Shown here: positions 32,970 through 45,563 of the stretch, piece by piece
Position numbering within the stretch: position 1 is the first letter of the stretch
Layout: every line of letters begins with the position of its first letter
Assembly: GCA_963383645.1 (NCBI GenBank)
Contig: OY726564.1
Coordinates: 108,765,040 to 108,829,039 of the forward strand
Reading direction: 5' to 3'
Length of the DNA: 64,000 nt
DNA from: Muscardinus avellanarius
Lineage: Eukaryota; Chordata; Mammalia; Rodentia; Gliridae
Program-made: the position numbers and the translations under genes
Notes under the pieces: generated by a model
The model's database searches: none
Seen by the model: only the letters and a program-made list of their open reading frames with translations
What the model was told of the DNA's origin: nothing

Positions 32970-33281
32970 CCCCTGCCCCTGGATACTAGAGGTTGAACCT
33001 GGGGGCATTTTAACTCTGAGCTATACCCCTCAGCATTTTTTTTTTCAACGTGGCATGCAAAGTTTTAATTGCATGGCTCTCCCGGGGATCAGGGCGAGGC
33101 ACCATGGGGCCCGCGCGCCTGTCCACCCCTCAGCATTTAATAAAAAATGTTTTGTTTTGAAATGATCTCATTAGGTTGCTGAAAGTGTTGCTAAGTTGCC
33201 GAAGCTGGTCTCGAACCTGCAATCTTCTTGTCTCAATTTCCCAAGTTATGGTATTACAAGTGTGCGCCTCTGCACTTGGCT
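32970..33281 (-). repeat. B1-dID SINE split by a small retrocopy
   Basis: ID-tail part (ggatactagaggttgaacc; tgagctatacccctcagc) at 32978-33038 and B1 body (ttgaaatgatctcattaggttg ... tgcacttggct) at 33125-33281, with the 86-bp insertion between them. Confidence 0.85.
33039..33124 (-). mobile_element. Tiny retrocopy (mRNA 3' end) with 14-bp target-site duplication
   Basis: acccctcagcattt occurs at 33025-33038 and again at 33125-33138. The insert begins with a T run and, read on the minus strand, ends ...gcaattaaaactttgcatgccacgttg plus poly-A: an ATTAAA signal about 20 bases before the tail. The GC-rich, CpG-containing upstream part looks like a transcript end. The parent gene is not recognised. 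Confidence 0.8.
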
Positions 33282-33289
33282 TCCATGTG

Positions 33290-33370
33290 CTATCTCTAAC
33301 TCTGAAAATATCCCTGCAAAGTAGTTACTGTAGCCTCTATTTGAAGGGTAAGGAAATCGAGGCTTAAAAA
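33290..33370 (-). repeat. MIR fragment
   Basis: gcaaagtagttactgtagcctc and aagggtaaggaaatcgaggc fit the antisense MIR core. It carries the target of the next SINE. Confidence 0.5.
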
Positions 33371-33380
33371 CTAACCATCT

Positions 33381-33612
33381 GAGCTGGGCGTGGTGGTGCA
33401 CGGGCGCTTGTAATCCCAGCATTTGGGAGGCTGAGACAGGAGGATTGTGGTTCATGGCCAGCCTAAGCTACTTAGTGAGGCCCTTTGCAACTCAGTGAGA
33501 CCCTGTGTCAAAGTAAAGAATAAAAATAGGACTGGGGGTGTATCTTGGAAGTAGAATGCCTCTGGGTCCCATTTCTAGTACCCCCCCCTTCCCCCCCCCC
33601 ACAAAAACAACC
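33381..33612 (+). repeat. B1-dID SINE with 12-bp target-site duplication
   Basis: gagctgggcgtggtggtgc ... ggtgtatcttggaagtag ... agtacccccc. aaactaaccatc is exact at 33368-33379 and 33613-33624. Confidence 0.95.
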
Positions 33613-33626
33613 AAACTAACCATCCG

Positions 33627-33823
33627 AAGCTGGATGCGATGGCACGCTTTTCTAATCCCAGTACTTGGGAGGCTGAGACAGGAGACTTGCGGGTTCACAG
33701 CCAGCCTCAACAATTTAGCGAGGCCCTCAGCAACTTAGTGAGACTCTATTTCAAAAACTAGAAAAGGGCCGGGGGTGTAGCTAAGAGGTAGAATCTGGAT
33801 TCAATGTCCCCCCCAAACTCCAA
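33627..33823 (+). repeat. B1-dID SINE
   Basis: aagctggatgcgatggcacg, taatcccagtacttggg, ccgggggtgtagctaagagg, ending near aatgtcccccc. Confidence 0.9.
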
Positions 33824-33839
33824 AAGCCACAAAACCCCC

Positions 33840-33980
33840 CAACCAGCTAGTAGGTGTAAGGGGCACAGTCAGGATGTGAACTTGGCTGGATCTCTCTGCA
33901 AGGCCAGCTCTATTTCTCTGATACCTCCACACAGCCATACCAAGTGCTGTGTAAATATTTGCTGGTGTGATAGATGAATT
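33840..33980 (-). repeat. MIR/L2-like fragment
   Basis: gctagtaggtgtaagg, caggatgtgaacttgg and gtgctgtgtaaatatttgctgg resemble old SINE/L2 text; the family is uncertain. Confidence 0.4.
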
Positions 33981-34312
33981 CGCGTTAATTGGGACTCCCT
34001 GATAGCGTTTTGTGGCTGCGTTCACTACTGATCTGTCTCCCAGGCCTCCCACATCTGTTGTTCCATATGTACTTTTTAATTTTTTAAGCAACATCAATAT
34101 AATTGTCTAGCCTGTTAATCTATTTCATGTATCTGCTTGAGATCCTCCCCGCCCCGGATCTCTGTGTGTCTGCGCCCATATGGTTCATTTTAGATGGGGT
34201 TTAGAGGCCCATACTTGCTCTTTTTATGAAACCTAATCACCCACCATGTTTGAGTACAGGTTTAACGTGAACATTCCTCTACTCCCCCCCACCCGTTTTG
34301 TTTTGTGTGCAG

Positions 34313-34666
34313 GAAAATAAAACAACAAAATAACCGTCCCCGAACCCAAGAGAAACCCAGAGGGCCAGGGATGGAGCCTTGGGGTCCCCAGTGGCAGTCT
34401 CAGCCACGGGGAAGGCCTGTGGCACCCCCACAGGACCCTGACCGAGGCCCCCGGAGTGGACACCATGGTGGACATCGGCCTGGCCCTCAGCACAATGGAG
34501 AGAGGTTCCATCAGTGGCAAAATGCTCGTGGGAGCCCCCAGCCACAGCAGGACCCCAGGACAGATCACCAACAGCCCCACTTCACACCCAGGCCCGGGGA
34601 GTGGCCTCCGCCTACGCCCAGGGCCAAGTTCTACGAAGGGGGCAACCCCGGGCAGCTGTACTCGAG
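34313..34666 (+). CDS. SEC16B: SEC16B first coding exon (58-bp 5' UTR + codons 1-99)
   Basis: Acceptor ttgtgtgcag precedes 34313 and the donor is gtacgg at 34667. The ATG is at 34371 with gggATGG context. Coding part 296 bp, leaving phase 2. It encodes the P/Q/R/G-rich N-terminus with [20 protein letters not shown]. An acceptor at its 5' edge means at least one upstream non-coding exon exists. Confidence 0.95.
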
Positions 34667-36275
34667 GTACGGTCTTTGGGCTTGGGACAGAGCCAGCTCT
34701 TCAAAATGCTTGGGGACAGATTGTCCTTTTCCTTTTCTCTCTCTTTCCCTTTGTTTTCTTTCTCTATTCTAATGGCCCCTCTCAAATGGGTTTTAAATGG
34801 CCCAAGACAGTACTTCCCTCCCTCCTCTTCATCCCTGAGCACAGCTCCTTCTTTAGAATTCTATTGGTGCCATATGATTAGACATCATAGTGGGATTCCA
34901 AGTGATACATTCACGTACGCACCCAGTATCTCTTGGCGTGATTCCTTCCTAACCTAACCCACTGTCCCCCTCCTGACTCCTCGGATGTGCTGGTGAAGTT
35001 GTTAGTGACACCTTCATACACAGACATAATACTGTCTGCTCTGTTTTCTTCCTCAAGCCTCCTCCTTAAAACAGCCATTAGCTGTGGCTGGGGGAGGGGA
35101 AAGGGACAGGAGATGGGACACTTTTGCTCTGGATCACAAAAAGCAATGTAGAATATGGAAAGCTTTCCTGAAGACCCTCTGAGATGGTCTTCATCATCTT
35201 TGGACCATCCCAGCCTGGGGTTAACATGGTGCCATCAGCACCAGGAAGAGTCCTAGGGCCTCCAACATGCCCCAGATATGCTGGGTACACCAATGCAACT
35301 GTACTGAATAAATGAAAGGAAACTTTAGGACTAATCAACCTCTCAGGGAGGGTCTAGACCTCCACGCTCTCTGCCCAGAGGAAGAGGCTGCAGGGAGGTG
35401 ATTCTAGGGTGGGAATCGATAGCATTGGACTAAATGTTTGTGGGATGTTGGAAGCCATCCATATTCTATGTCACCTTTTTCGGCTAGGATGATATTTATT
35501 GATCAGATTTAAGGTTGAAACTATGACAATTATTGTAAATAAGTTTGCCTCTATGAAGTCCCAAAGTGTTTTTTTTTTTTTTTGCAGGGATGAAACCCAG
35601 GGGCATTCTACCTCCAATCTATACCCCCAGCCCTATTTTTTATTCTTTATTTTTGAAACAGGGTCCCACTGAGTTGCAAAGGGCCTCACTAAGTAGCTGA
35701 GGCTGGGTGTGAACTGGGATCCTCCTGTCTCAGCCTCCCAAGTACTGGGATTACAAATGTGCACCACCACACCCAGCTAAATTAAATAGTTAAATTTTTT
35801 TTTTAAATTTTACTACAAAAATCATTGCCTTTTATGCAATAAGCTCCCACTCTTGCATGCCCTTATTTTCTGTTTATAGGGTCTAAAATGAACTGACTTT
35901 CAGGCAGAGTCTAGGCTGGGGAGACCGTTCTGTCCTCTGAAGTTGTTCAGTTTGTCCGGTGTTCCGTCACCATGCCATCCCTGGGTGACTGAGCCTCTTT
36001 GTGACATTCCAGGCCGGGCTACGAGGATCCCTATCAGAGATACCACTCTCCGACACTGAGGGGAGAGTACGCTTATGGAACCTATTACTACCGTGGACAC
36101 TCACAGCGGCTGCAGGAAGAAAGAGGTATGGAACAATCTCCCAGAAGCCTCTGGGGTTGGGCGTGTTGCAGCTGGCCTGAGGGGCTGGACAGAAGCCATT
36201 TGGTGCCATTGGGTGAGACCAGGGCAGAGAACCTGCACCTATCTTGAGCAGGGCGGAGGGAGGGAGGGAGGGAGG

Positions 36276-36339
<64 letters not shown>

Positions 36340-39300
36340 TCCCCCTGTCTGATAATAGTACTAAAACAATCACTGTGTTCCTAGTACTGCAGATAGTTTG
36401 CACTGCACAGTTTTTCTTCTCCTCCTTACTCCTGCTTGTAGCCAAGGTTGCAGTGACTGACCAAGTAACGAGGAAGTCAGTTCTTAAGGACACCTCGTGT
36501 GTGCTGGGCTGGAATGAGTGTGGCCATCACCTTCCTCTGAGAGTGGTGGACAGTCCTCTATAGGAGTTTATATCCAATATCCACAGGGCATGTACTAGAG
36601 CCAGCTCTGACCAGCTAGCCAAGTGCCATCTATTTCAGTGTTCAACACGCACACACGCACACACACATGCACGCACACACACGCACACACGCACGCACAC
36701 ACGCACGCACACCCTGGTCCCTACCATTGTGTAGCCTTATAGAGCCACACTGTCTGGTTCAGGGAGGAATCTCAGGCACTGTCATTGTTAGCTCTGACTC
36801 ATCAATTTAGTTCACTTTGGCAAATACAGATGTGTTTGTGCGTTGTTTGCTGGGAGTGGACCCCAAGGCATGGCGCGTGCCGGGCGAGTGCTCTACCACT
36901 GGGCTGCGTTCCCAGCCTCTGGAGCAAGCGTGTCTTCTACCCACCGCGCTCTACTCCTGAAGCTCATGGCGGCTGCGTGTCTTTCTTAAAGCTCTTTTAG
37001 AAACAGCAAGTGACCTGTCTCTTGTTTCCTCTGAGGGTGCAGTGCCAAGGCAAGGCAGTCCTTATACTTGGCACGAAGATTATCGAGACCTGAAGTACCT
37101 CGGTGGACATGATCATGAAACCCGGCACAGTCCCTTTGGAGCGCATAGTGAGACCCCGTACCAGTAAGTGTGGAAGGAGAGGCCAACCCGATGAGTCGGT
37201 CAGATCAGACGGTGGCGCCCATCTCCTGGCGCCTGTTGGTGGTCCCTCTCCTCTGGAAGCCCATCTGCTTTTGTTCCAGCTGCAGGGACATGGGAGAAGC
37301 TCAGAATGACCCGAGACAGCTGTCCATGGGAGGAGAGATTCTCACGTCTGAAAGCTTCCCTCAGCGGGGGCTGGTCTGAGTCCAGTGAGGTTCCTGGAGG
37401 CCTGGCCCAGAGGAGGGCCTTAATCTTCCTTGGGCCTCGGGACCAATGTAGGCTTGCAGAAGTTCTTATGACCAGGTCCTGCCCGGGGCTGGAGTGCTTC
37501 TCCTCCGCCCACTCCTGGGCCCTGAGAGGTGGGATGCTCCCCCGGCATGGGGCAGAACAGGGAGGAGACTTTTGCCCAAGCCTCTGTCCTGGTACCCTGA
37601 GCCCTGGATTTCACCCACCATGTGCTCTGATTTAAGCTGTTTGACCGTGGCAGGCGGCAGAGTCCAGCCCTTCTCTGTAGGGTGTGAGGTCACTTCGGGT
37701 AACTGAGCAGAACCCACACATTCCTGTCTTTCCTGGGATCAGTACATCAGGTGGGGGTGGGGGGAGAAGGACCTGTCTCACCTCTGCCATCATTTTGCTG
37801 CAGATCTGCTAGCTGGAACTCTTATAAGGACAGCCTCACATCCAGCTCTGGACAGGAGCGGCCCGGGGACCAGGTAACTTGAAGTGACGTGGGGCTGGAG
37901 GCCTGGGCTGTGGACCACAAAGGAGCCTCTCAGCCGTGGGGGCAGGGCCACAGGCAGGGGCTTTCTGGCCAGCCATCTGCAGGGCCTGAGCCTCCGATCC
38001 GAGTAGAGCCTCCATCTGGCCCCCTCCCTCCCGCCTTCCCACTTCAGTGCGAGGCCCTGAGCTGGTCCGTTTTAATTTTTGTCTGGTTGGCAGGCTCCAA
38101 GTCACTCTGAGGCTGCCAGTAAGTGTTAGCGTTAGGGACCTCAGGGCACTGGCGATGTGGGTTACCCAGGAAATGGGAAGTTGCTAGAATCTTTTAATTC
38201 AGATTTGAAAAGCAGGGCTTGAAATCTTTCCTGACTCATTTCTTTCCTTTTTTTTTGGTACTGGGGATTGAACCCAGGGGCATTTTACCTCCGTGAAACA
38301 CCCCCAGCTCCAATGTCTCACTAAATTGCTGGGATTACGAGCATACACTGCCACACCCAGCTCTCTAAAATCTTAAACTGTGTACCACCTGGGCCATAGA
38401 ACAAAGTTTTTCTAATTTAAAAATTTAAAAAGACATTTTCACATAGTTTTAGATTTGTGGAAAACTTGCAAAGGTACTATAGAGATGAGCTCTGACTTTT
38501 TTTTTTTTTTGGTGGTACTGGGGGTGGAACCCAGAGGCTTTCTACCTCCGGGCTATACACCCAGACTTATTTTATATTTTATTTGGAAACGGTCTCACTG
38601 TGCAATCCTCCTGTCTCAGCCTCCCAAGAGCTGGGATTACAAGCTGAGCTCTTACATTTTTGATAGTCTTACTTTAATTTTGTCTCACTGATTAGCTTTG
38701 TATAATTTTTTTTTTTTTGCAGTACTGGGGATTGAACCTTTGTATATTTTTTTTTTTTTTTTGCAGTACTGGGGATTGAACCCAGGGGCATTCTACCTTT
38801 GAGCTATACCCTCAGCCCTATTTTTTATCCTTTATTTTGAAACAGGGTCTCACTAAGTTTCAGAGGCCTCACTAAGTATCTGAGGCTGGCTGGGAACCCA
38901 GATCCTCCTGTCTCAGCCTCCCAAGTACTGGGATGACAAGCGTGCACCACCACGCTGGGCTGCTTTGTGTGATTTCTGAGTATCGTTTTTCTGTACACCT
39001 AGTGCTTAGCAGAGCAGGGCCCATATTATTGTGACTAATGCTAATGACTCAATAACAGCAGCCACACCTGTGTACAGCACTGTCCCGTGTACACAGGGCT
39101 TTTGAATATCTTGTCTCACTCATCCCCCAGACTTAAGTTCTACAAGTGTCCTGGACACCTGTATCCCCGGAGAGGGCACAGCACTTGGAGCAGAGCGGGG
39201 CTTCATTTAATAGTTGGAGAATAAATGCATAGGCAAGTATTTGAGCATATAGGGCAGATATGCTTATGTATATTACAGCTGGGGCGCTGAGTTCAGAGAC

Positions 39301-42300
39301 CCTAAGCTACTTGTTCCAGATCTCCGTAGCAGGATACTGGAATCCAAGCTGAAGCTTGACTTCAAGGATCCTAAGCCGGGGGCCTGCACTCTTTCCATTG
39401 GGCATAATGCATCCAAACACCTGTCAATAGAATGATCCCATCTCTGTTCGACATACCCACATTCTTTATTTTTTTGGCAGTACTGGTGATAGAACCCAGG
39501 GGCATTCTACCTCCGAACTACACCCTCAGTCCTATTTTTTTATTCTTTATTTTGAAACAGGGTCTTACTGAGTTGCAAAGGGCCTAAGTATCTGAGGCTG
39601 TCCTCGAATCATGATCCTCCTGTCCTAGTCTCCTAAATGCTGGGATTACAAGCGTGCGCCACCATGCCCGGCTCATACCAACATCCTCTGTATTTATTGG
39701 AAGGCTTGATTTTGCTTCTTTGAAGGAAAAACTCCTTCCCATGTGTTTTCATTATTTCTAACTTCCAGCCTCCATCGACCAGCAAGTCCAACCTTCTCCA
39801 GCAGCACGAGTCCGGCCTCAGCTCCAGCAGCTATGAGCTGAGTCAGTACATGGCAGATGCCCCTGATCAGTACGATTCTGCGGCTTCAGCAGTGTGGATT
39901 CCAGTGCGGGCTGGTGGGTACCGAGGCCGTCTCCGTTGCTGGTTGAGTCTGATGAGGACAGGCTGGGTGACTCTTCTTGGAAAGTCATGGTTTTATCCTA
40001 TATTTCCAGAAAGGAATTGCAGCCTGCCTCACTCGCTTATGCAAATCTTTTAGGCGCAGAAGCCACGTTGGCTCCACTTCCCGCCTTCTCCCTTGTAATG
40101 GAGATCGCACCATGGCTCTTAGAAGGGAACGCTGCCCCTAGCCATCACCAGACTGGGCTGGGAGGCACGTAGGCGTGCTTTTAAGTAACAGCTGAAGGAT
40201 ACGGAGACCAGAAAGGACTGGGTAAAGCAAGGCAGAACCCAACGCATAATTGCTTTGTCTGGTGTAGGAGTCTTGCCATGGGATTGAAGGTACAGGAGCA
40301 GAGAGACTCTGACCATCACTGAGAATGTGGCCTGGGTACATTGCCACTTGGACCAAATTTCCAAATCCTTGCATTTTATCCTGCCCTGTCCTCAAAGGCT
40401 CACCTTGGACTGGATTATGGATGAGGGGCTTCTTCTAATTATGTAGCCCACCTAGAATCTTCTCCTGGTGCCAGGTGGAATTTGGACTGAACCATGTCTG
40501 TGGTGTATTTCTAAACCGAAGGAAAGAGTGAGCATCTTGCTAACTGTCCATCTGTCCATCGGCCAGGGGACGTCTCCGCAGCTGCTCCCAAGGCGCCCAT
40601 GAAGTTCTACATCCCTCACGTGGCTGTGAGTTTTGGGCCAGGAGGTCAGCTGGTGTATGTGTGCCCCAGCGCGCCCACTGATGGGCAGACGGCCCTTGTT
40701 GAGCTGCACAGCATGGAGGTAAGTTAGAATTATGGTCCTGGGATGCTCTTGACATACGTCACCACTTCCCTTTGCCCGAACCTGGGCATTCCCAAGAGGG
40801 GCCTCTGGTGGGAAACTGAGCCACCCCCCCCCTTGGGTCAGGATTCGGTGGGTTACTCTTTGCAAGAGGTTCAACTAGAGTGATGTTTTCCTGGAGGTAC
40901 TCACAGTTCCGTTTCAACAAGACAACTCACTTTGGTCCCTCCATTTTCCCCATAACACACTGACCGAGCCACACCCGAGGGTCACAGCACCAGCATCTAA
41001 TACTGGACTTACCTGACCGGGCCACTGGTTGGAATAGTATTGAAGACCAAATTTGATTTTTCTTGATTCTAGGTTATTCTAAATGATTCTGAGGACCAAG
41101 AGGAGATGAGAAGTTTCTCGGGACCCCTGATCAGGTAAGTTACTCTAAGAGCTATGGAGTTTTGAACCCTGAAAAGTTTCTTCCTTCCCTGGTCATCATT
41201 TTGAAACTTTATTTCATGTTTCCTTGGGAGAAAATGTGTATCGCAGTTGGAATAGAATTCTCCTTGCTGCTAGAAAGTAGCCGGCCTTGGCCTGGGTCAT
41301 TCTGGAGAAGCTATTCTGTAGTCAAAGGACAGAAAAGTGAGCGAAACAGTTTGGGACCCTAAAGAGCAGTTTAGATAGGTTTATAGGTTACATGGTAGGA
41401 AGTCTTAGCATTCCATGTACTTAACAGATATTGGTAAAAAAAAAAAAAAAGAAAAGTAGGGCAGAGCCTGGGAAGTCATCGATTAGCAGGTCACTAGGGG
41501 AATACCTCTCTCAAACTGCCTTTCCCCCCCTGCAATAACACTTTAGCTTTCCAGTTACTGGACCCTGTGCAAGCCTGCCCTCTGTAGGACTAGATTGGAA
41601 CTACTTGAAAAATTCCCAATCCTGTCTCTGCTATTCCTCATGCTTTTTCTTGTGCCTAAGTGTCCTGGTTGGATGGATGTCAGGGGACCTGGGTCCCAGG
41701 CCTAGGCACCCTATTGTTAGAAATACATTTCCATGGTGTTGTAAGAAACTACACATGTCCTAAGGTGTCTCAGCAAGGCATATTTTACTTTTTTCAAAAA
41801 GGGATCCTTCCACCAGAATCATGGCAGAAAAATGGCTGCTCTGGGGGGGGGGGCTGTGCTGTGCTCCTATTGATGGAAGCCTTATCTGCACACTCTTTAT
41901 ACCACTGGTTGAAGGGGGTTGTAAGTGCCAGGGGCTGGCACTTACAATATAAAAATAAACCTTATCTATTCCTTTGCTAGAAAAGATCTAATTATATCCT
42001 CACGTTACTAAGTAGTGGTGCCATGGTTAACAGGCCCATAAACCCTCTCTGACTCGTTTTTCCCTCTGAGGAGTAGGTAACACTCACCCTGCCTGCTCTA
42101 GGTGGTGGCTGTGAGATTATGCATGTGAAGCCCTTTATTTATCATCATAGCGTGCAGATGGATTCTTATCCTGAAGCTCCCCCTCCAGGAAAAGTCTTAT
42201 ATTATGTTTGACAGCTCTTCCAAGTAAAAATGAGTATTGCCTCTGCGTCTTACACACAGGTGTACAGATGCAGGTAGACAACAGCTAAGTATTAAACACC

Positions 42301-45300
42301 AGGGTACTGGTCTCACCTGGTTTTGATTTATTAAATGATCTTGAGCAAATAGCAATGCCCATTTGTGAACAATTTGCTCATTCCTTTCCTCACGAAGACA
42401 GTTTTATTAGCCCTAGTTTAGGGGTAGGGGAGAACACCGAGGCTCAGAAGAGGTAAGAAACTTGAGAGAAGCAGCAGACCAGATTTAGACCCAAGGCCGT
42501 CTGACTTCAGAGTCTGTGTTCTTCTGGGCCCTTCTGTACAGTCCCTTCGGGTCTCTGGCCTCAGTTTCCTCATCTATAAAATGGCAGGGGTGCCAAAGAG
42601 ACTCTCCAAAGTCCCTTTCTGTTTTATCTACCTCATGGCCACATACTTATTATTACTTATTATTAATCAGCCCTGGACTGTTGGGCTTCTCTATCAACCC
42701 AGCCCAGCAGGCAGCGTGGAGGGAGAGCGAGGGGTCCTGAACAGGGGAAGGGTCTGCCTGCTCCCTCTGTGTCCCTGAAATCCCCCCACCTCACAGGCAA
42801 GACGTACACAAGGTGGATGTCATGGCGTTCTGCCAGCAGAAAGCAGCTCAGAGCCGCAAGTCTGAGACGCCAGGGAGCAGGGACTCAGCTCTGCTGTGGC
42901 AACTGCTGGTTCTCCTGTGTCGCCAGAACGGGGTAAGTTAGAGCTTTGCTGGGGGGCAGGTGCAGGCCACGCTGAAATTTAAGTCTTCATGGGGTAGACA
43001 AGATTTGGTTCATGGGGTGCTTATGAAAAGCAGTATTAAAACAAAGCAATGGCCGGGTGTGGTGGCACATGCTTGTAATCCCCGCACTTCGGAGGCTGAG
43101 ACAGGAGGATCGTGCAGGTTCGAAGCCAGCCTCAGCTACTTAGTGAGGCTCTCAGCAACTCAGTGAGACCCTGTTTCCAAATAAAAAATAAAATAGGTCT
43201 GGGAGTGTAGCGCAGAGGTAGAAAGCCCCTGGGTTCCACCCCCAGAACCACAAAACAAAAACAAAAACAAAACAAAGACTGCATGAACTCTAGAGAAAAC
43301 ATTGCTCAAACATCAGTACCAATGTGAGCGCGCCAACCTTTCCTCTGATGTTCCTCTCCCTGGCCGGGGATCATTGTACTGTTCCTGGGTTATTGCTCTG
43401 GCCAGATAAGACACGTGTGAGATTGTGAATGGTTCCAGGAAGCTCCATGGCTCCCATCAGCCAGAAAATAACCAGGAGAGTGAAGCTGATGTTTGAGATA
43501 GAGTGATCCAAGAGAGGTCGGCCTGCGTTTACACGGCTGGCCTCCTTAGGGAGAAGACATAGGCGCCGGCGCCTTCCTTTTTCAGCCTGAGCTGCCAGCA
43601 AGAGGACTGGCGGGAGTGTCCCCCCGGCTCACCTCTTTGCCTTGCAGTCCATGGTGGGCTCTGACATCGCGGAGCTGCTGATGCAAGACTGCAAGAAGCT
43701 GGAGAAGTACAAGAGGCAGACCCCGGTGGCCAACCTCATCAACCTGACCGACGACGACTGGCCCATGCCCACCTCGGGGACCCGCAACCTGCTCACGGGG
43801 GAGGTACCCCCCACCGTGGAGACGCCCGCGCAGGTGGTGGAGAAGTTCACCAAACTGCTCTACTATGGAAGGAAGAAGGCAAGTCTGTCCTCCCAGGCTC
43901 TGTTGAGAAAAGCCTCCACGGTCCCTCCCCACCTCTGGTCCTCCTCCAGTTACAGGAATAGTGTACACTCATCTCAGGAAGGTACAGCAAAGAAAATAAA
44001 AATACCTACAGTGGGAAGGAGGTGTTTTTACTATTAACATCTACAGTGTTGGGGGTAGTCTTACCATTAAATGATAGTTCCCGCTGGGTGTGGTGGTGCA
44101 CGTTTCTTATCTCAGTACTTGGGAGGCTGAGACAGGAGGATTGCAGGTTTAAGGCCAGTGTATGGTAACTTAGTGAGACTCTGTTTCAAAATAAGAAAAT
44201 AAGAGCCGGGAGTGGTGTCACATGCTTGTAATCCCAGAATTTGGGAGGCTGAGACAGGAGGATCGCGGTTTGTGGACAGCCTCCGCTACTACTTAGTGAG
44301 GCTCTTTGCAACTCAGTGAGACCCTGTTTCAAAATATAGAATAGCTGGGCGTGGTGGCGCACACTTGTAATCCCTGTGCTTGGGAGGCAGAGATAGGAGG
44401 ATCCCGCAGGTTTGAAGCCAGCCGTGCTGGTTTAAGAAACCGTGTTTCCAAAAATAAAAAAGTATAAAAATAGGTCTGGGAGTGTAGCCCGGAGATAGAA
44501 GGGCTTCCAGGAACCCCAGTACCACCAAAATATAGAATAAAAAATAGGGGTGGGGGTGTTGCTCAGAGGTAGAATGCCCCTGGGTTCCCTCCCCAGTACC
44601 ACACACACACATACTATATATATATATGGCTGGAGGTATAGCTCAGAGGTAGAGCTCCCCTGGGTTCCATCTCCAGTACCCCCCCTACACTAAGCTTACA
44701 TTACCATTTTGATGTTTACTTCTAGCATTTCCCCATGTATACATTAAAAGCAAATTAAATTACACATATAGTTGTTTATTTCTCTCTTTTTCACTTATTT
44801 TTATATGTTAAAATATGACTATGGCATTAAATATCTTCCAATAACAGAATATTACTTTATTTTGTTTATTTATTTTTGTGGTACTGGAGATTGAACTCAG
44901 GGCCTCAAGCATGCCAGGCAAGTGTTCTACCACTGACCAATAGCATTGCTTAAAATCATATTTATTTCATCATTCCACTATTTTTGAATATATAAGCTAT
45001 TTATAATTTTTCTGTCCATTATAAATTAAATCATATGACTTTTGTTGCATGCCATTGGCAGACCTTTTTTCATGTTTTTTTTTTTTTGTGTGTGTGAGAC
45101 TAGGGATTGAATTCAGGAGTGTTCTGTCTCTGAATTAATCCTCAGCCCTTTTTGCTTCTTATTTTGGGACAGAATTTGACTAAATTGCCAAGGATGGTCT
45201 TGAACTCGTAGCTGGAATTATAATGTGTGCCATTATCTATCTATCTATCATCTATCTATCTATCTATCTATCATCTATCTATATGCACATATTTTTGATA

Positions 45301-45346
45301 AATTCCTAGAAGTGGGATTGCTGGTTTCAAGAGTATGTATTTCTAA

Positions 45347-45386
<40 letters not shown>

Positions 45387-45525
45387 ATTATGTGTGTTTT
45401 TTTCGATAATTTCCTAGAAGTGGGATTGCTGGGTTAAAGAGTATGTATTCCTAAAGCATAATCCCAGTAGCTGGGATTACAGGTGTGGGCCATCATACTG
45501 GCTTGGCTGATCATTATCATCTGTC

Positions 45526-45563
<38 letters not shown>

